Source of the DNA: RDXT01 sp033765305
Lineage (GTDB): Bacteria > Bacteroidota > Bacteroidia > J057
Direction: 5' to 3'
Length of the DNA stretch: 64,000 nucleotides
Assembly: GCA_033765305.1 (NCBI GenBank)
Contig: JANRID010000002.1
Location: 1-64,000 of the forward strand
The translations under genes and the position numbers were made by a program. Within the stretch, counting starts at the first letter, position 1; every line of letters begins with the position of its first letter. Under the pieces are notes generated by a model. That model made no database searches. It had not been told where the DNA came from and saw only the letters and a program-made list of their open reading frames with translations. Below, one piece after another: positions 24,418 through 32,562 of this stretch.

Positions 24418-26958
24418 TTACTTGCCCGGATTCAGGATGACATCGATGCGGGCGATCAGCTCTTCGAGGTGGTAGCGCGTCATGCTGTCGCGGGCGGTCG
24501 GCAGGGCCTTGCGGATCATGCCGTCGAGCAGCTTGAGCTCGGCGCGGGCAATGGCGCGGATGTCGGACTGGCTCACGTCGATGGGCGTGAAGGCAAAAAA
24601 CTCCGAAAGGGCCGGGCTTCCTGCGTTGCCGCTGTCCTGGGTGAGGAGATACTCCAGGCGCTCGATGTGGGCGCGCTGCAGGTTGCGGCGGTAGGTGTCG
24701 ATGGACTCGCGGGTGTTCAGCTCGCTCCAGATGCCGCCGCGCAGGTCGTTGCAGAGGTCCACCATGGTGTACGCCTCGGAGCCGTTGAGGGCTTCGTTTT
24801 CGATCAGGCGGGCCAGGCGGCTGGGCTCCAGCAGGGTATTGAGGGTAGCGGCCTGCAGGCTGCGGACCCGGTCCACGATCCCCGCGGACTCGATGCGGCG
24901 CAGGATATTTTCATCCAGCACCCAGACCGGCGTTTTGAACAGCTCGCGGTTGAGGAAGGCGAGGGCGGCCTGCTGGGTGGCCTTGGGCACATGCGTATAG
25001 ACCATGCCGGGCTGATCGGCCGTTTTGGGGTCGTAATAGACGCCGCCCACATTGGTGCGGACGTGGCCCATGTAGCGGTTCCACTGGCCGAGGACCTGGT
25101 CGTAGAGTTCATCGAGGTTTTTATAATCCTCTCCAGGCTGGGTGGTCCACTGCACGAGGCTGCCCATGATGCGCTTGAGGTTGGCGATGCCGTAGGTGCT
25201 GGCCTTCATGGCATCGTCGCCGAGGTCTTCGGTCTGGGCCGACGGGTCGAGCGGCGTAGCCATTTGCCGCCCGAAGCGGTAGTTGCGGTCGCCGGCATGG
25301 GACAGGATCCAGCGGTTGAGGGTTTCCTTTTCCGCTTCGGGCGTCGAGGCGCCCGGGATGGGCTTGTAGCCCCATTCGATGGACCATTTGTCATAGACGC
25401 CGATGCCGGGGAAGAAGGAAACGCCCTGATCTTCCGGCTGGGCGATATAGTTGAAGCGGGCGTAGTCCATGATGGAAGGCGCGGTGCCCATGCGGCGGGT
25501 AAAGCTGGCCGAGCGGAGCGAATCCACCGGATAGGCAGAGCTGGCGCCCATGTTGTGCGGCAGGCCGAGGGTGTGGCCTACCTCGTGGGCGGCTACGAAG
25601 CGGATCAGCTGGCCCATCACCTCGCGGTCGAATTTGGGCGAGCGCGCCTGCGGGTTGGCAGCAGCGGTCTGCACGAAGAACCAGTTGCGCAGGAGGTTCA
25701 TCACATTGTGGTACCAGAGGATATCGCTCTCGATGATCTCGCCGCTGCGCGGGTCATGCACGTGCGGGCCTACGGCATTTTCGATCGGCGTAGAGATGTA
25801 GCGGATCACGGAATAGCGCACATCTTCGGGGCTCCAGTCGGGGTCTTCCTCCGGGCTGGGCGGATCTTTGGCGATGATGGCATTCTTGAAGCCGGCGGCT
25901 TCGAAGGCTTTCTGCCAGTCTTCGACCCCCTGCTTCAGGTAGGGGCGCCATTCGATGGGCGTAGCCGGATCCACGTAATACACAATCTGCTTGACCGGCT
26001 CCACCAGTTCGCCGCGGCGGAAGGCTTCGGGATCTTTGGGCTCCAGGCGCCAGCGGGTGATGTACTGCCGGGTGGCAGCTTTCTGCTCATCGAGGCCGTA
26101 GTCGAGCTGGCGGATGGAGAAATACCCCACCCGGGGATCGTACATGCGGGGCATCATCGGCTCGCGGGGCAGCAGCACAAAGGACTGGTTCATTTCCAGC
26201 GAAAGGACGCCCGTCGGGGCGCCGGAGGGCAGCTTGCCCACGTTGTAGGTCAGCACATGGCGGACTTCCGTATTGAGCGGGAAGCTCTTCATCCGCATCA
26301 CGAGGCTGCGCTCTGGATCTATTCCTTTGACCTCCAAGCTTTTACGCAGGCCGTCATCCAGCGGCCCGATCATAGGCACATCGGTCGTGAAGAGTTTGCC
26401 GACCTCGATCACGTATCCGGAGGAATCCTTGCCGAGGGCCTTGATAGGAAAGCTCATGATAATCGGCTCGAAGTTGTTGTTGCGGACCGATTCGTAGATG
26501 GGCTTGTCTTCCGTAGCGACGTTGTTATAGGAAACGGAGCGGAGCAGGAGCAGATCGCCCTGCTTGTGCCAGCGGATGACCTGCTCGGGGCGGGTGGTCA
26601 TGCCGGCGCCGCCGAAGGTAAGGCCGTCCACCGTGCCGGACATGCGGCTGACGACGAGGATCTCGCGGTTGAGCAGGCTGTCGGGCACCTCGAAGTACCA
26701 CTTGGCGCCTACGCGGTGGGTGATAAACAGGCCCGTATCGGTCACTGCCTTGGAGGTAATGACCTTGGGATAGGGCATGATGGAATCTTTGTTCACGGGC
26801 GGCGCCGGCGGAGGCTTGGGCGTCTCGGAGGCAGGAGGCGCGCCTTTGTTCTTCTTTCCGGGCTTATCCTGCGCAGCAAGCGGCAGGGCCGTCAGCACGC
26901 ACAGGGCGAGGGCCATGCAGAGGCCGGCGAGGCGGCGGAGTCGTACGGTATGCTTCAT
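24418..26958 (-). CDS. Zinc-dependent metalloprotease, DUF5117/DUF5118/DUF4953 family
   Basis: An 846-residue secreted metalloprotease. ATG 26958 begins a signal peptide (MKHTVRLRRLAGLCMALALC, cleaved after LAAQ); upstream open frame is not signal-like. The DUF5118 and DUF5117 domains cover about 50-440, with FEVPDSLLNREILVVSRMSG an early landmark. The metzincin-like zinc site HEVGHTLGLPHN spans residues 458-469 (His458, Glu459, His462, His468). DUF4953 and an alpha-helical C-terminus follow. It is divergent from the Omp28 gene and convergent with glnN. The family is common in Bacteroidota; substrates are unknown. Confidence 0.9.
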   Translation of the reverse strand: MKHTVRLRRLAGLCMALALCVLTALPLAAQDKPGKKNKGAPPASETPKPPPAPPVNKDSIMPYPKVITSKAVTDTGLFITHRVGAKWYFEVPDSLLNREILVVSRMSGTVDGLTFGGAGMTTRPEQVIRWHKQGDLLLLRSVSYNNVATEDKPIYESVRNNNFEPIIMSFPIKALGKDSSGYVIEVGKLFTTDVPMIGPLDDGLRKSLEVKGIDPERSLVMRMKSFPLNTEVRHVLTYNVGKLPSGAPTGVLSLEMNQSFVLLPREPMMPRMYDPRVGYFSIRQLDYGLDEQKAATRQYITRWRLEPKDPEAFRRGELVEPVKQIVYYVDPATPIEWRPYLKQGVEDWQKAFEAAGFKNAIIAKDPPSPEEDPDWSPEDVRYSVIRYISTPIENAVGPHVHDPRSGEIIESDILWYHNVMNLLRNWFFVQTAAANPQARSPKFDREVMGQLIRFVAAHEVGHTLGLPHNMGASSAYPVDSLRSASFTRRMGTAPSIMDYARFNYIAQPEDQGVSFFPGIGVYDKWSIEWGYKPIPGASTPEAEKETLNRWILSHAGDRNYRFGRQMATPLDPSAQTEDLGDDAMKASTYGIANLKRIMGSLVQWTTQPGEDYKNLDELYDQVLGQWNRYMGHVRTNVGGVYYDPKTADQPGMVYTHVPKATQQAALAFLNRELFKTPVWVLDENILRRIESAGIVDRVRSLQAATLNTLLEPSRLARLIENEALNGSEAYTMVDLCNDLRGGIWSELNTRESIDTYRRNLQRAHIERLEYLLTQDSGNAGSPALSEFFAFTPIDVSQSDIRAIARAELKLLDGMIRKALPTARDSMTRYHLEELIARIDVILNPGK

Positions 26959-27012
26959 CGATACAGGGTTTAAACACAGCAGGATGCAAGTATTACATCC
27001 GGCGAAGCTACT

Positions 27013-27020
27013 TAAATTTG
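27013..27020 (+). promoter_or_regulatory. -7 promoter box (TAAATTTG) in the divergent region before the Omp28 gene
   Basis: TAAATTTG matches TAnnTTTG exactly. It lies about 100 bases ahead of the Omp28 ATG, so a leader of about 95 bases is implied. A -33 TTG at the normal distance is not clear. Confidence 0.4.
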
Positions 27021-27121
27021 CCGCATGGAATGTACAGGGGCGTACATCCGATCGTCGGTAAAAATGTATAACTTGCCGATACGTATCCGGTTCTCCGTAT
27101 CCACCGTTATTTTCACCCGGC

Positions 27122-28021
27122 ATGATTTCCTTGCGCTTCCGCCCGACCGGGCTGCTTTTCCTGCTTGCCTGCGCCTTGCTGCCTGCCGGCTGCGACATTG
27201 TCCAGGCGCCGTATCTCGACCCGGAGTATATCGCCCAGCTCCCCGCCGACGAGCAGTGCCTGCTGGATGCCGGGAGCGAAGACCCCTTCTCCGGGAAATC
27301 CATCGCGAAAAAAGTCCTGCTCGAAGAAATGACCGGGCATAAGTGCGGCAACTGCCCCGCCGCGACCGAGGTCGCGTATGACCTGGCGTACAACCAGTTT
27401 CCGGACCGGGTAGTGCTGATGGGCATTCATGCCGGCCCGCTGGCTTCGTTTACGCCTACCGCCTCGAAGTTTTTCTCCAATTACACCACCGAGGCCGGCA
27501 ACCAGCTCTACGGCACCCTCAACACCATCGGCGCGGTGCCCTTCGCGCTCTTCGACCGCACGCACAGCAGCACCAGCCCCAACGACTGGCTGGCCTTCGC
27601 CGAAGACCGCCTGGCCGAAGCGCCCGGGGCCGGCATTCACCTCCACACCTGCTTCTACCCCGACAGCAACGATGTCGGCGTCGTGGTGCGGGTGCGCTAC
27701 CTGCAGGAAGGCGCAGCCGACGACCGCCTTTCGGTCTTTCTGGTCGAGGATCATATCGTGGACTGGCAAAAAGACTACCGCCTCTCCGGCAGCCCGGATA
27801 TCCCCGACTATACGCACCACAACATCCTCCGCGCCGCCCTCAACGGCGCCTGGGGCGAGCCCCTGAGCAGCAGCGCCATTGCCAGCGGCAGCGATTTCAC
27901 CAAAACGTACCGCTACCGCATTCCAGCTGCGTTCAATACCGCCAACTGCCGGATCATTGCCCTGGTGCATAACTTCAGCACACGCGAGGTGCGGCAGGTG
28001 GAAATCGCGCCGGTACAGTGA
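27122..28021 (+). CDS. Omp28-related lipoprotein with thioredoxin-like CxxC
   Basis: A 299-residue Omp28-family protein. The N-terminus MISLRFRPTGLLFLLACALL ends in the lipobox PAGC. KVLLEEMTGHKCGNCPAATEVAYDL carries CGNC in the place of a thioredoxin active site, followed by a thioredoxin-like fold (VVLMGIHAGPLA, GAVPFALFDR). The C-terminal beta domain spans roughly 190-299. Omp28 was first described as an outer-membrane adhesin-like protein of Porphyromonas, but redox chemistry is equally plausible from the motif. It heads a plus-strand run with the beta-barrel-like protein (28.1 kb) and the hydrolase (28.7 kb). Confidence 0.85.
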   Translation: MISLRFRPTGLLFLLACALLPAGCDIVQAPYLDPEYIAQLPADEQCLLDAGSEDPFSGKSIAKKVLLEEMTGHKCGNCPAATEVAYDLAYNQFPDRVVLMGIHAGPLASFTPTASKFFSNYTTEAGNQLYGTLNTIGAVPFALFDRTHSSTSPNDWLAFAEDRLAEAPGAGIHLHTCFYPDSNDVGVVVRVRYLQEGAADDRLSVFLVEDHIVDWQKDYRLSGSPDIPDYTHHNILRAALNGAWGEPLSSSAIASGSDFTKTYRYRIPAAFNTANCRIIALVHNFSTREVRQVEIAPVQ

Positions 28022-28125
28022 GGAAAACGGCAGAACACCCGCTGCATCCTCCGCCCCCTGTCCGGTGTCTTTATCCTGCAATGCGTCCATATGCCCGGCG
28101 CAGCATTCACGGATCCGGCTCCCCT

Positions 28126-28704
28126 ATGAAACACTTCCTGTACATCGCCCTGCTGCTGCTGCCGCTCTCCATCCAGGCGCAAACACGGCCCGCTCCGGGC
28201 CTGCGGCTGCACTACTATGGCTACTGGCTCTTTCACCCCGGTGTGCAGGCCGCCTGGGAGCAGCCGCTCTGGCAGCATGTGCGCGAAAAGCGCGGCAAAC
28301 GCGAGGGCCAGATCTGGCACAGCCTGTACGCCGCTCCGCAGCTCACCTGTTACGCTCACCGGAAAAACCACTACGGCATCGCGCCGGGGCTGGAGGCCGG
28401 CTATCAGGCGACCCGCAGAAAAGGATTTGAATATCAGGTGTTTATATCCGGAAGCTATCTGCTCACCCTGCTCGCCAATCCGGTCTGGGAGCAGCAGCCC
28501 GACGGGAGCTTTGCCCGGAAGCGGCTCGCCGGCCGCGGCAGCTTCATGCCCGGCGGCGGCATCAGCCTGGGCCAGAACCTCTGGAAAACCGGAAAGGCAC
28601 CCCTCGCATGGTCTGTGCGCCTGCTCTTCACCCAGCCTTACCAGGCCACTTCTGTCCTGACGCCCAACGGCAGCCTCGGCATCCGCTATTACTTCAGCCG
28701 CTGA
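28126..28704 (+). CDS. Secreted outer-membrane-like protein, unknown
   Basis: A 192-residue protein starting with a signal peptide (MKHFLYIALLLLPLSIQAQ). The mature part alternates aromatic and small residues (LRLHYYGYWLFHPGVQAAWE, FEYQVFISGSYLLTLLANPVW, PNGSLGIRYYFSR) and ends in an aromatic, which suggests a small beta-barrel. It sits 104 bases after the Omp28 gene and 10 bases before the hydrolase gene, consistent with one operon. I do not recognise a named family. Confidence 0.7.
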   Translation: MKHFLYIALLLLPLSIQAQTRPAPGLRLHYYGYWLFHPGVQAAWEQPLWQHVREKRGKREGQIWHSLYAAPQLTCYAHRKNHYGIAPGLEAGYQATRRKGFEYQVFISGSYLLTLLANPVWEQQPDGSFARKRLAGRGSFMPGGGISLGQNLWKTGKAPLAWSVRLLFTQPYQATSVLTPNGSLGIRYYFSR

Positions 28705-28714
28705 CCTTCCGCCC

Positions 28715-29743
28715 ATGAAAACTCCGCTCCTCCTCCTGCTCTGCCTGGCCCTGCTGCCGCTCGCCGGCTGCTACCGCGAGCCCGTCATCGAAGGCCAGTA
28801 CGCCGACGAATACTACCTCCGACACCTGGATGCCGATCTGCCGGTATGGGTGCGCGGCAACCGCAGCTCCCGCTCCTTCATCATCTTCCTCCACGGAGGG
28901 CCGGGCGGCTCTGCCATGATCGATGTGCTGTCCCGCTCCCTGCGCGACGTTACCGACGCCCATCCGGTGGTCTTCTACGACCAGCGCCTCTCCGGCTTCG
29001 CGCACGGGCGCCGGAACCTGGACCAGATGTCGCTGGACCAGATGACCGAAGACCTGAATCAGGTCATCCAGTTTGTCGAAGCGACTTACCAGCCCGAGTC
29101 GATTTTCCTGATGGGCCACAGCTGGGGCGGCTACCTTGGCACTGCCTACCTGCTGGACAGCCTGCGGCAGCAGCGGATCAGCGGATGGATCGAAGTGGCC
29201 GGCGCGCACAACTTCCAGCTGACCTGGCAGGCCGAGATCGAATATGTGACGCCCATCGCCCAGCAGCGGATCGCCGCAGGCGAGGATACAGCCAAATGGC
29301 AGTCCTTCCTGCGCTGGGTGGAGGAGCATCCGGAGATCAGCAGCCTGGAAGACCTCCTGTATGTCAACCAGCATGCGCACAGCGTGGATGGAAAGCCAGA
29401 CACCGAAGCCGCATACGAATTTCCTGCAACCTTTTGGGCGCTTACTTCGCCGTTTCCGCCCACGTCCAGCCAGGCGCTGATTCTCGAAGGGCTGGAAAAC
29501 CTGCTGCTGTCGCCGGGTTTCGACGCGGAAATGGCCCGCATCCGGACACCGGCCCTGCTGCTCTACGGAGCGTACGATGCAGTCGTCCCCAAGGCCCTTG
29601 CCCAGCATGCCTGGGATCACCTCGGTACCCCCGATGCGGACAAGCGGATCTTCATCATGCCCCAGGAAGGCCACAGCATGTGGGAAATCGAGCCGCAGCT
29701 GTTTGCCCAGCAGGTACGGGCGTTTATCGAAGCCTATGAATGA
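28715..29743 (+). CDS. Alpha/beta hydrolase lipoprotein, proline-iminopeptidase-like
   Basis: A 342-residue lipoprotein (lipobox LAGC, Cys19) of the alpha/beta hydrolase fold. HGGPGG at 60-65 is the oxyanion loop typical of prolyl iminopeptidases, VVFYDQRLSGFA is the conserved strand after it, and the nucleophile elbow is GHSWGG with Ser136. The acid and His are likely in LLLYGAYDAVVP and PQEGHSMWE. An outer-membrane-anchored peptidase or esterase is the best reading; which of the two cannot be told. It is the last gene of the plus-strand run starting at 27.1 kb. Confidence 0.85.
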   Translation: MKTPLLLLLCLALLPLAGCYREPVIEGQYADEYYLRHLDADLPVWVRGNRSSRSFIIFLHGGPGGSAMIDVLSRSLRDVTDAHPVVFYDQRLSGFAHGRRNLDQMSLDQMTEDLNQVIQFVEATYQPESIFLMGHSWGGYLGTAYLLDSLRQQRISGWIEVAGAHNFQLTWQAEIEYVTPIAQQRIAAGEDTAKWQSFLRWVEEHPEISSLEDLLYVNQHAHSVDGKPDTEAAYEFPATFWALTSPFPPTSSQALILEGLENLLLSPGFDAEMARIRTPALLLYGAYDAVVPKALAQHAWDHLGTPDADKRIFIMPQEGHSMWEIEPQLFAQQVRAFIEAYE

Positions 29744-29855
29744 GGCGCGGCAGCGATGAGCTGCGCAGGGCGGCCGTAAGGTAGTTCCGGTGGCTGATCT
29801 GGCTGACGGTCAGCTTGATCATCCCAACGGCTTCGCAGTCTGTTTCCCCCTTGAA

Positions 29856-29876
29856 CTGTCGCAACATTTGCGACAG
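29856..29876. repeat. 21-bp palindrome CTGTCGCAA-CAT-TTGCGACAG
   Basis: Nine-base perfect arms around CAT, between the ends of the convergent hydrolase and M16 genes. A weaker stem (CTGAT/ATCAG) follows. It might be part of a terminator or an interspersed repeat. Confidence 0.5.
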
Positions 29877-29929
29877 CTGAAGGGCTCCCGGCTGCCGCTG
29901 ATCACAAAATCAGCCAGCCCTTTCCCGGC

Positions 29930-31216
29930 TCAGGCCTGCGGTGACCCCGCCACCACTTCGAGCAGCCCGTCCGGCCGCAGCCATTCCTGCGCAAGGCGCT
30001 GCACCTCCGCGGGCTGGATCTCCCGGATCACGTCGAAACGCCGGTCCAGCTCCTCAAACGGCAGGCCGTACGCCAGCGAATAGCGCAGCACATCACTCAT
30101 CTGAAAGGCGGTCTCCCGCTGGCCGACACTCCGGCCGATGAGGTAGTTTTTGACCAGCTGCAGCTCTTCTGTGCCGACGCCTGCTTCGATGAGGTGCTGC
30201 ATTTCCCTGCGCACCTCGGCAATGGCCGGCTCGATGTATGCGGTGCCTACATCTGTCTGCACCATGAAATACCCGTCGTGATGCATGGACATCCAGGCGG
30301 AGTAGATGCCATAGGTATAGCCCTTTTCCTCGCGGATATTCTTCATCAGGCGCGAGCCGAAATACCCGCCGAGTATGGTGTTGACAACCGTCATGGCGTA
30401 ATAATCCGGATGCTGGCGGGGCATGCCTGCATGCCCGAGGCGCAGCGAGGCCTGCATGCCTTCATGGGGTGCCCAGTGCCGCCCGGTCTGGCGGGCCGGC
30501 GCCTGTGCTGCCGCAGACTCGCCGCCGGGTGCGGCCGGCCGGTCCAACTGCCCGAATTCCGCCTCCAGCAGGCGCAGGAGCGGCTGCTCATCGTAGCGGC
30601 CAGTCACCGTCAGAAACGCGTTGCCGGCATGCAGATAGCGGCGGTGGTATTCGCGCAGCATCTCCAGCTCCAGCGTCTCCAGGTGCTCCATGCCGAAGGT
30701 CACGCCATAGGGGTGCGAATCGCCGTACATCAGGCGCCCGAAGAGCCGCTTGGCCAGCCAGCTGGTTTTGCGTGCGTCGGTAGCCAGTCGCTGCGCCGAG
30801 CGATGCTTCATTTTCACAAATTCATCCTCCGGAAACGAGGGCTCCGTCAGGATTTCGCGCAGGAGGGGAAGGGTATGCGGCAGGTTGCGGGTCGTCGTGG
30901 CCAGCTTCAGGGCTATGCTGGATTCATCCACTTCATTGCTGAGCCAGGCGCCGTAGCCGTCCAGCAGCTGGGCGATCTCCAGGCTGCTGCGCCGGGCGGT
31001 GCCCTCCGAGAGGTTGCGGGCGGTGTAGCGGGCCACGCCCGGCTGCGGCTGAAAGCCTTTGCCGGCGCGGAATACTAGCTGCGCCTCGACGACATCCACC
31101 GTGCCATGCGGGAGCAGGTACACCGGCAGGCCATTGGACAGGGTCAGGGAATGGTAGGACGGCAGCGCCGTATTATGCAGGGGTTTGCCTTCCGGGGCGA
31201 GGGTGCGGTCGAGCAT
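29930..31216 (-). CDS. M16 family peptidase subunit lacking the zinc motif
   Basis: A 428-residue M16 (pitrilysin) homologue. At the place where the catalytic HxxEH should be it reads GVARYTARNLSEGT: Arg63, Ala66 and Arg67 replace His, Glu and His, so it cannot bind zinc. The rest of the fold is intact, including SHPYGVTFGMEHLETLELEML and the C-terminal domain with GSRLMKNIREEKGYTYGIYSAW. Such inactive chains form heterodimers with an active partner, which is encoded directly upstream (31.2-32.5 kb), 28 bases away. It probably closes the chamber and contributes the R/Y substrate-binding pair seen in the YTYG segment. Confidence 0.88.
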   Translation of the reverse strand: MLDRTLAPEGKPLHNTALPSYHSLTLSNGLPVYLLPHGTVDVVEAQLVFRAGKGFQPQPGVARYTARNLSEGTARRSSLEIAQLLDGYGAWLSNEVDESSIALKLATTTRNLPHTLPLLREILTEPSFPEDEFVKMKHRSAQRLATDARKTSWLAKRLFGRLMYGDSHPYGVTFGMEHLETLELEMLREYHRRYLHAGNAFLTVTGRYDEQPLLRLLEAEFGQLDRPAAPGGESAAAQAPARQTGRHWAPHEGMQASLRLGHAGMPRQHPDYYAMTVVNTILGGYFGSRLMKNIREEKGYTYGIYSAWMSMHHDGYFMVQTDVGTAYIEPAIAEVRREMQHLIEAGVGTEELQLVKNYLIGRSVGQRETAFQMSDVLRYSLAYGLPFEELDRRFDVIREIQPAEVQRLAQEWLRPDGLLEVVAGSPQA

Positions 31217-31244
31217 GCGTAGGGGTAGATGGATGAATGCGGAA

Positions 31245-32495
31245 TCAGGCTTGTGCGGGTTCGCCGGGCAGGTAATACAGCGTGGAGCAGTTGTGCGGTG
31301 CCAGGATGCGGGATGCCATGTCGCGCACCTCGTCCAGGGTAATGGACTGATAGATTTCCGGCGTGGTATTGGCCAGTTCGATATCGCCCAGCGAATCGGA
31401 CATCGCCAGGTTCATGGCCTTGTTGAGGATCGTGGTCTGCTGCATGATGAACATGGCCTCCAGCTTGCCTTTGATGCGGTCCAGCTCCGGCCCGGTGAGC
31501 GCCAGCAGCTGCTCGAAGGATTCCTGAAGCGCCGCCTCATAGGCCTCGATGCTGTGGCCCTCCGATACCTGCCCGTCGATGGAAATGATGCCGGGATCGT
31601 ACATCCCCCAGGAAAAGGCGCTTACGCCGGGGCTCACCTGGCGGTCCAGCACCATGTGCTGGTGCAGGATGGAACTTTTTCCGTTGGAAAGCAGGTCAGT
31701 CAGGATGTCGGCCACGTAATACCCGCGCTCGGTGTGGGCGGGGATGTGGTACATCTTGTATACCGCCGGAAACGGCACAGCGCCATGAACCGTCATAGAG
31801 CGCGCAGCCTGCTGGACAGGCTCCTGCGGCAGGGGATGTTTTTTGAGGGTGCGGGCAGGAATGCTGCCGAACCATTTCTCGGCCAGCGCCCGCATGTGCT
31901 GCGGGTCCACGTCGCCGGCCAGCACCAGCACCGCGTTGTTCGGCGCATAGTAGCCGAAGAAAAAGTCGCGGACCTCATCCAGCGTGGCGGACTCGATATG
32001 GCTGATTTCTTTGCCGATCGTCGGCCACTGATACGGATGCTGCTGGAAGTGCAGGCCGCGCAGGTGGATATAGGCGTCGCCGTAGGGCTGGTTCAGGTAC
32101 CGCTGCTTGTATTCCTCGATGACGACGCTTTTCTGCACGGCCAGTTTTTCCTCCGAAAACGCCAGCTCCAGCATGCGGTCGGATTCCAGCCAGAAGGCGG
32201 TTTCGATCTGGTTGGAGGGCAGGCTGAGGTAATAATTGGTAATGTCGGCCGTCGTGAACGCATTGTTCTCCCCGCCTACCCGCTGCAGCGGGGTGTCGTA
32301 GCTGGGGATATGCCGGCTGCCCTCGAACATCAGGTGCTCGAAGAGGTGGGCAAATCCGGTCCGGTGCGGCTCCTCGTCCTTGGAGCCTACCTTGTAGAGC
32401 AGGTTCATCACCGCCTTGGGCACGGAGTGGTCTTCATGGACCACGACCTTGAGGCCATTATCCAGAACGAAGGAGTGATATTCAATCGCGGGCAT
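31245..32495 (-). CDS. M16 family zinc peptidase, active subunit
   Basis: A 416-residue M16 peptidase. I chose ATG 32495 (MPAIEYHSFVLDNGLKVVVH) as it matches the family start; no signal peptide is present, so it is cytoplasmic or exported by an unclear route. The inverted zinc motif HLFEH is at 50-54 (His50, Glu53, His54) followed by LMFEGS, and a distal Glu in the SVVIEEYKQR helix supplies the third ligand. The C-terminal M16 domain includes ADILTDLLSNGKSSILHQHM. It pairs with the zinc-less subunit downstream, in the same order as the YmxG/PqqL-type pairs of other bacteria. Confidence 0.9.
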   Translation of the reverse strand: MPAIEYHSFVLDNGLKVVVHEDHSVPKAVMNLLYKVGSKDEEPHRTGFAHLFEHLMFEGSRHIPSYDTPLQRVGGENNAFTTADITNYYLSLPSNQIETAFWLESDRMLELAFSEEKLAVQKSVVIEEYKQRYLNQPYGDAYIHLRGLHFQQHPYQWPTIGKEISHIESATLDEVRDFFFGYYAPNNAVLVLAGDVDPQHMRALAEKWFGSIPARTLKKHPLPQEPVQQAARSMTVHGAVPFPAVYKMYHIPAHTERGYYVADILTDLLSNGKSSILHQHMVLDRQVSPGVSAFSWGMYDPGIISIDGQVSEGHSIEAYEAALQESFEQLLALTGPELDRIKGKLEAMFIMQQTTILNKAMNLAMSDSLGDIELANTTPEIYQSITLDEVRDMASRILAPHNCSTLYYLPGEPAQA

Positions 32496-32562
32496 GCGGA
32501 AATTCAGGTAATGGGTCAGGTACAAACTCCCGGCAATATACGAGGCTGCCGGTTTCCGGTTC

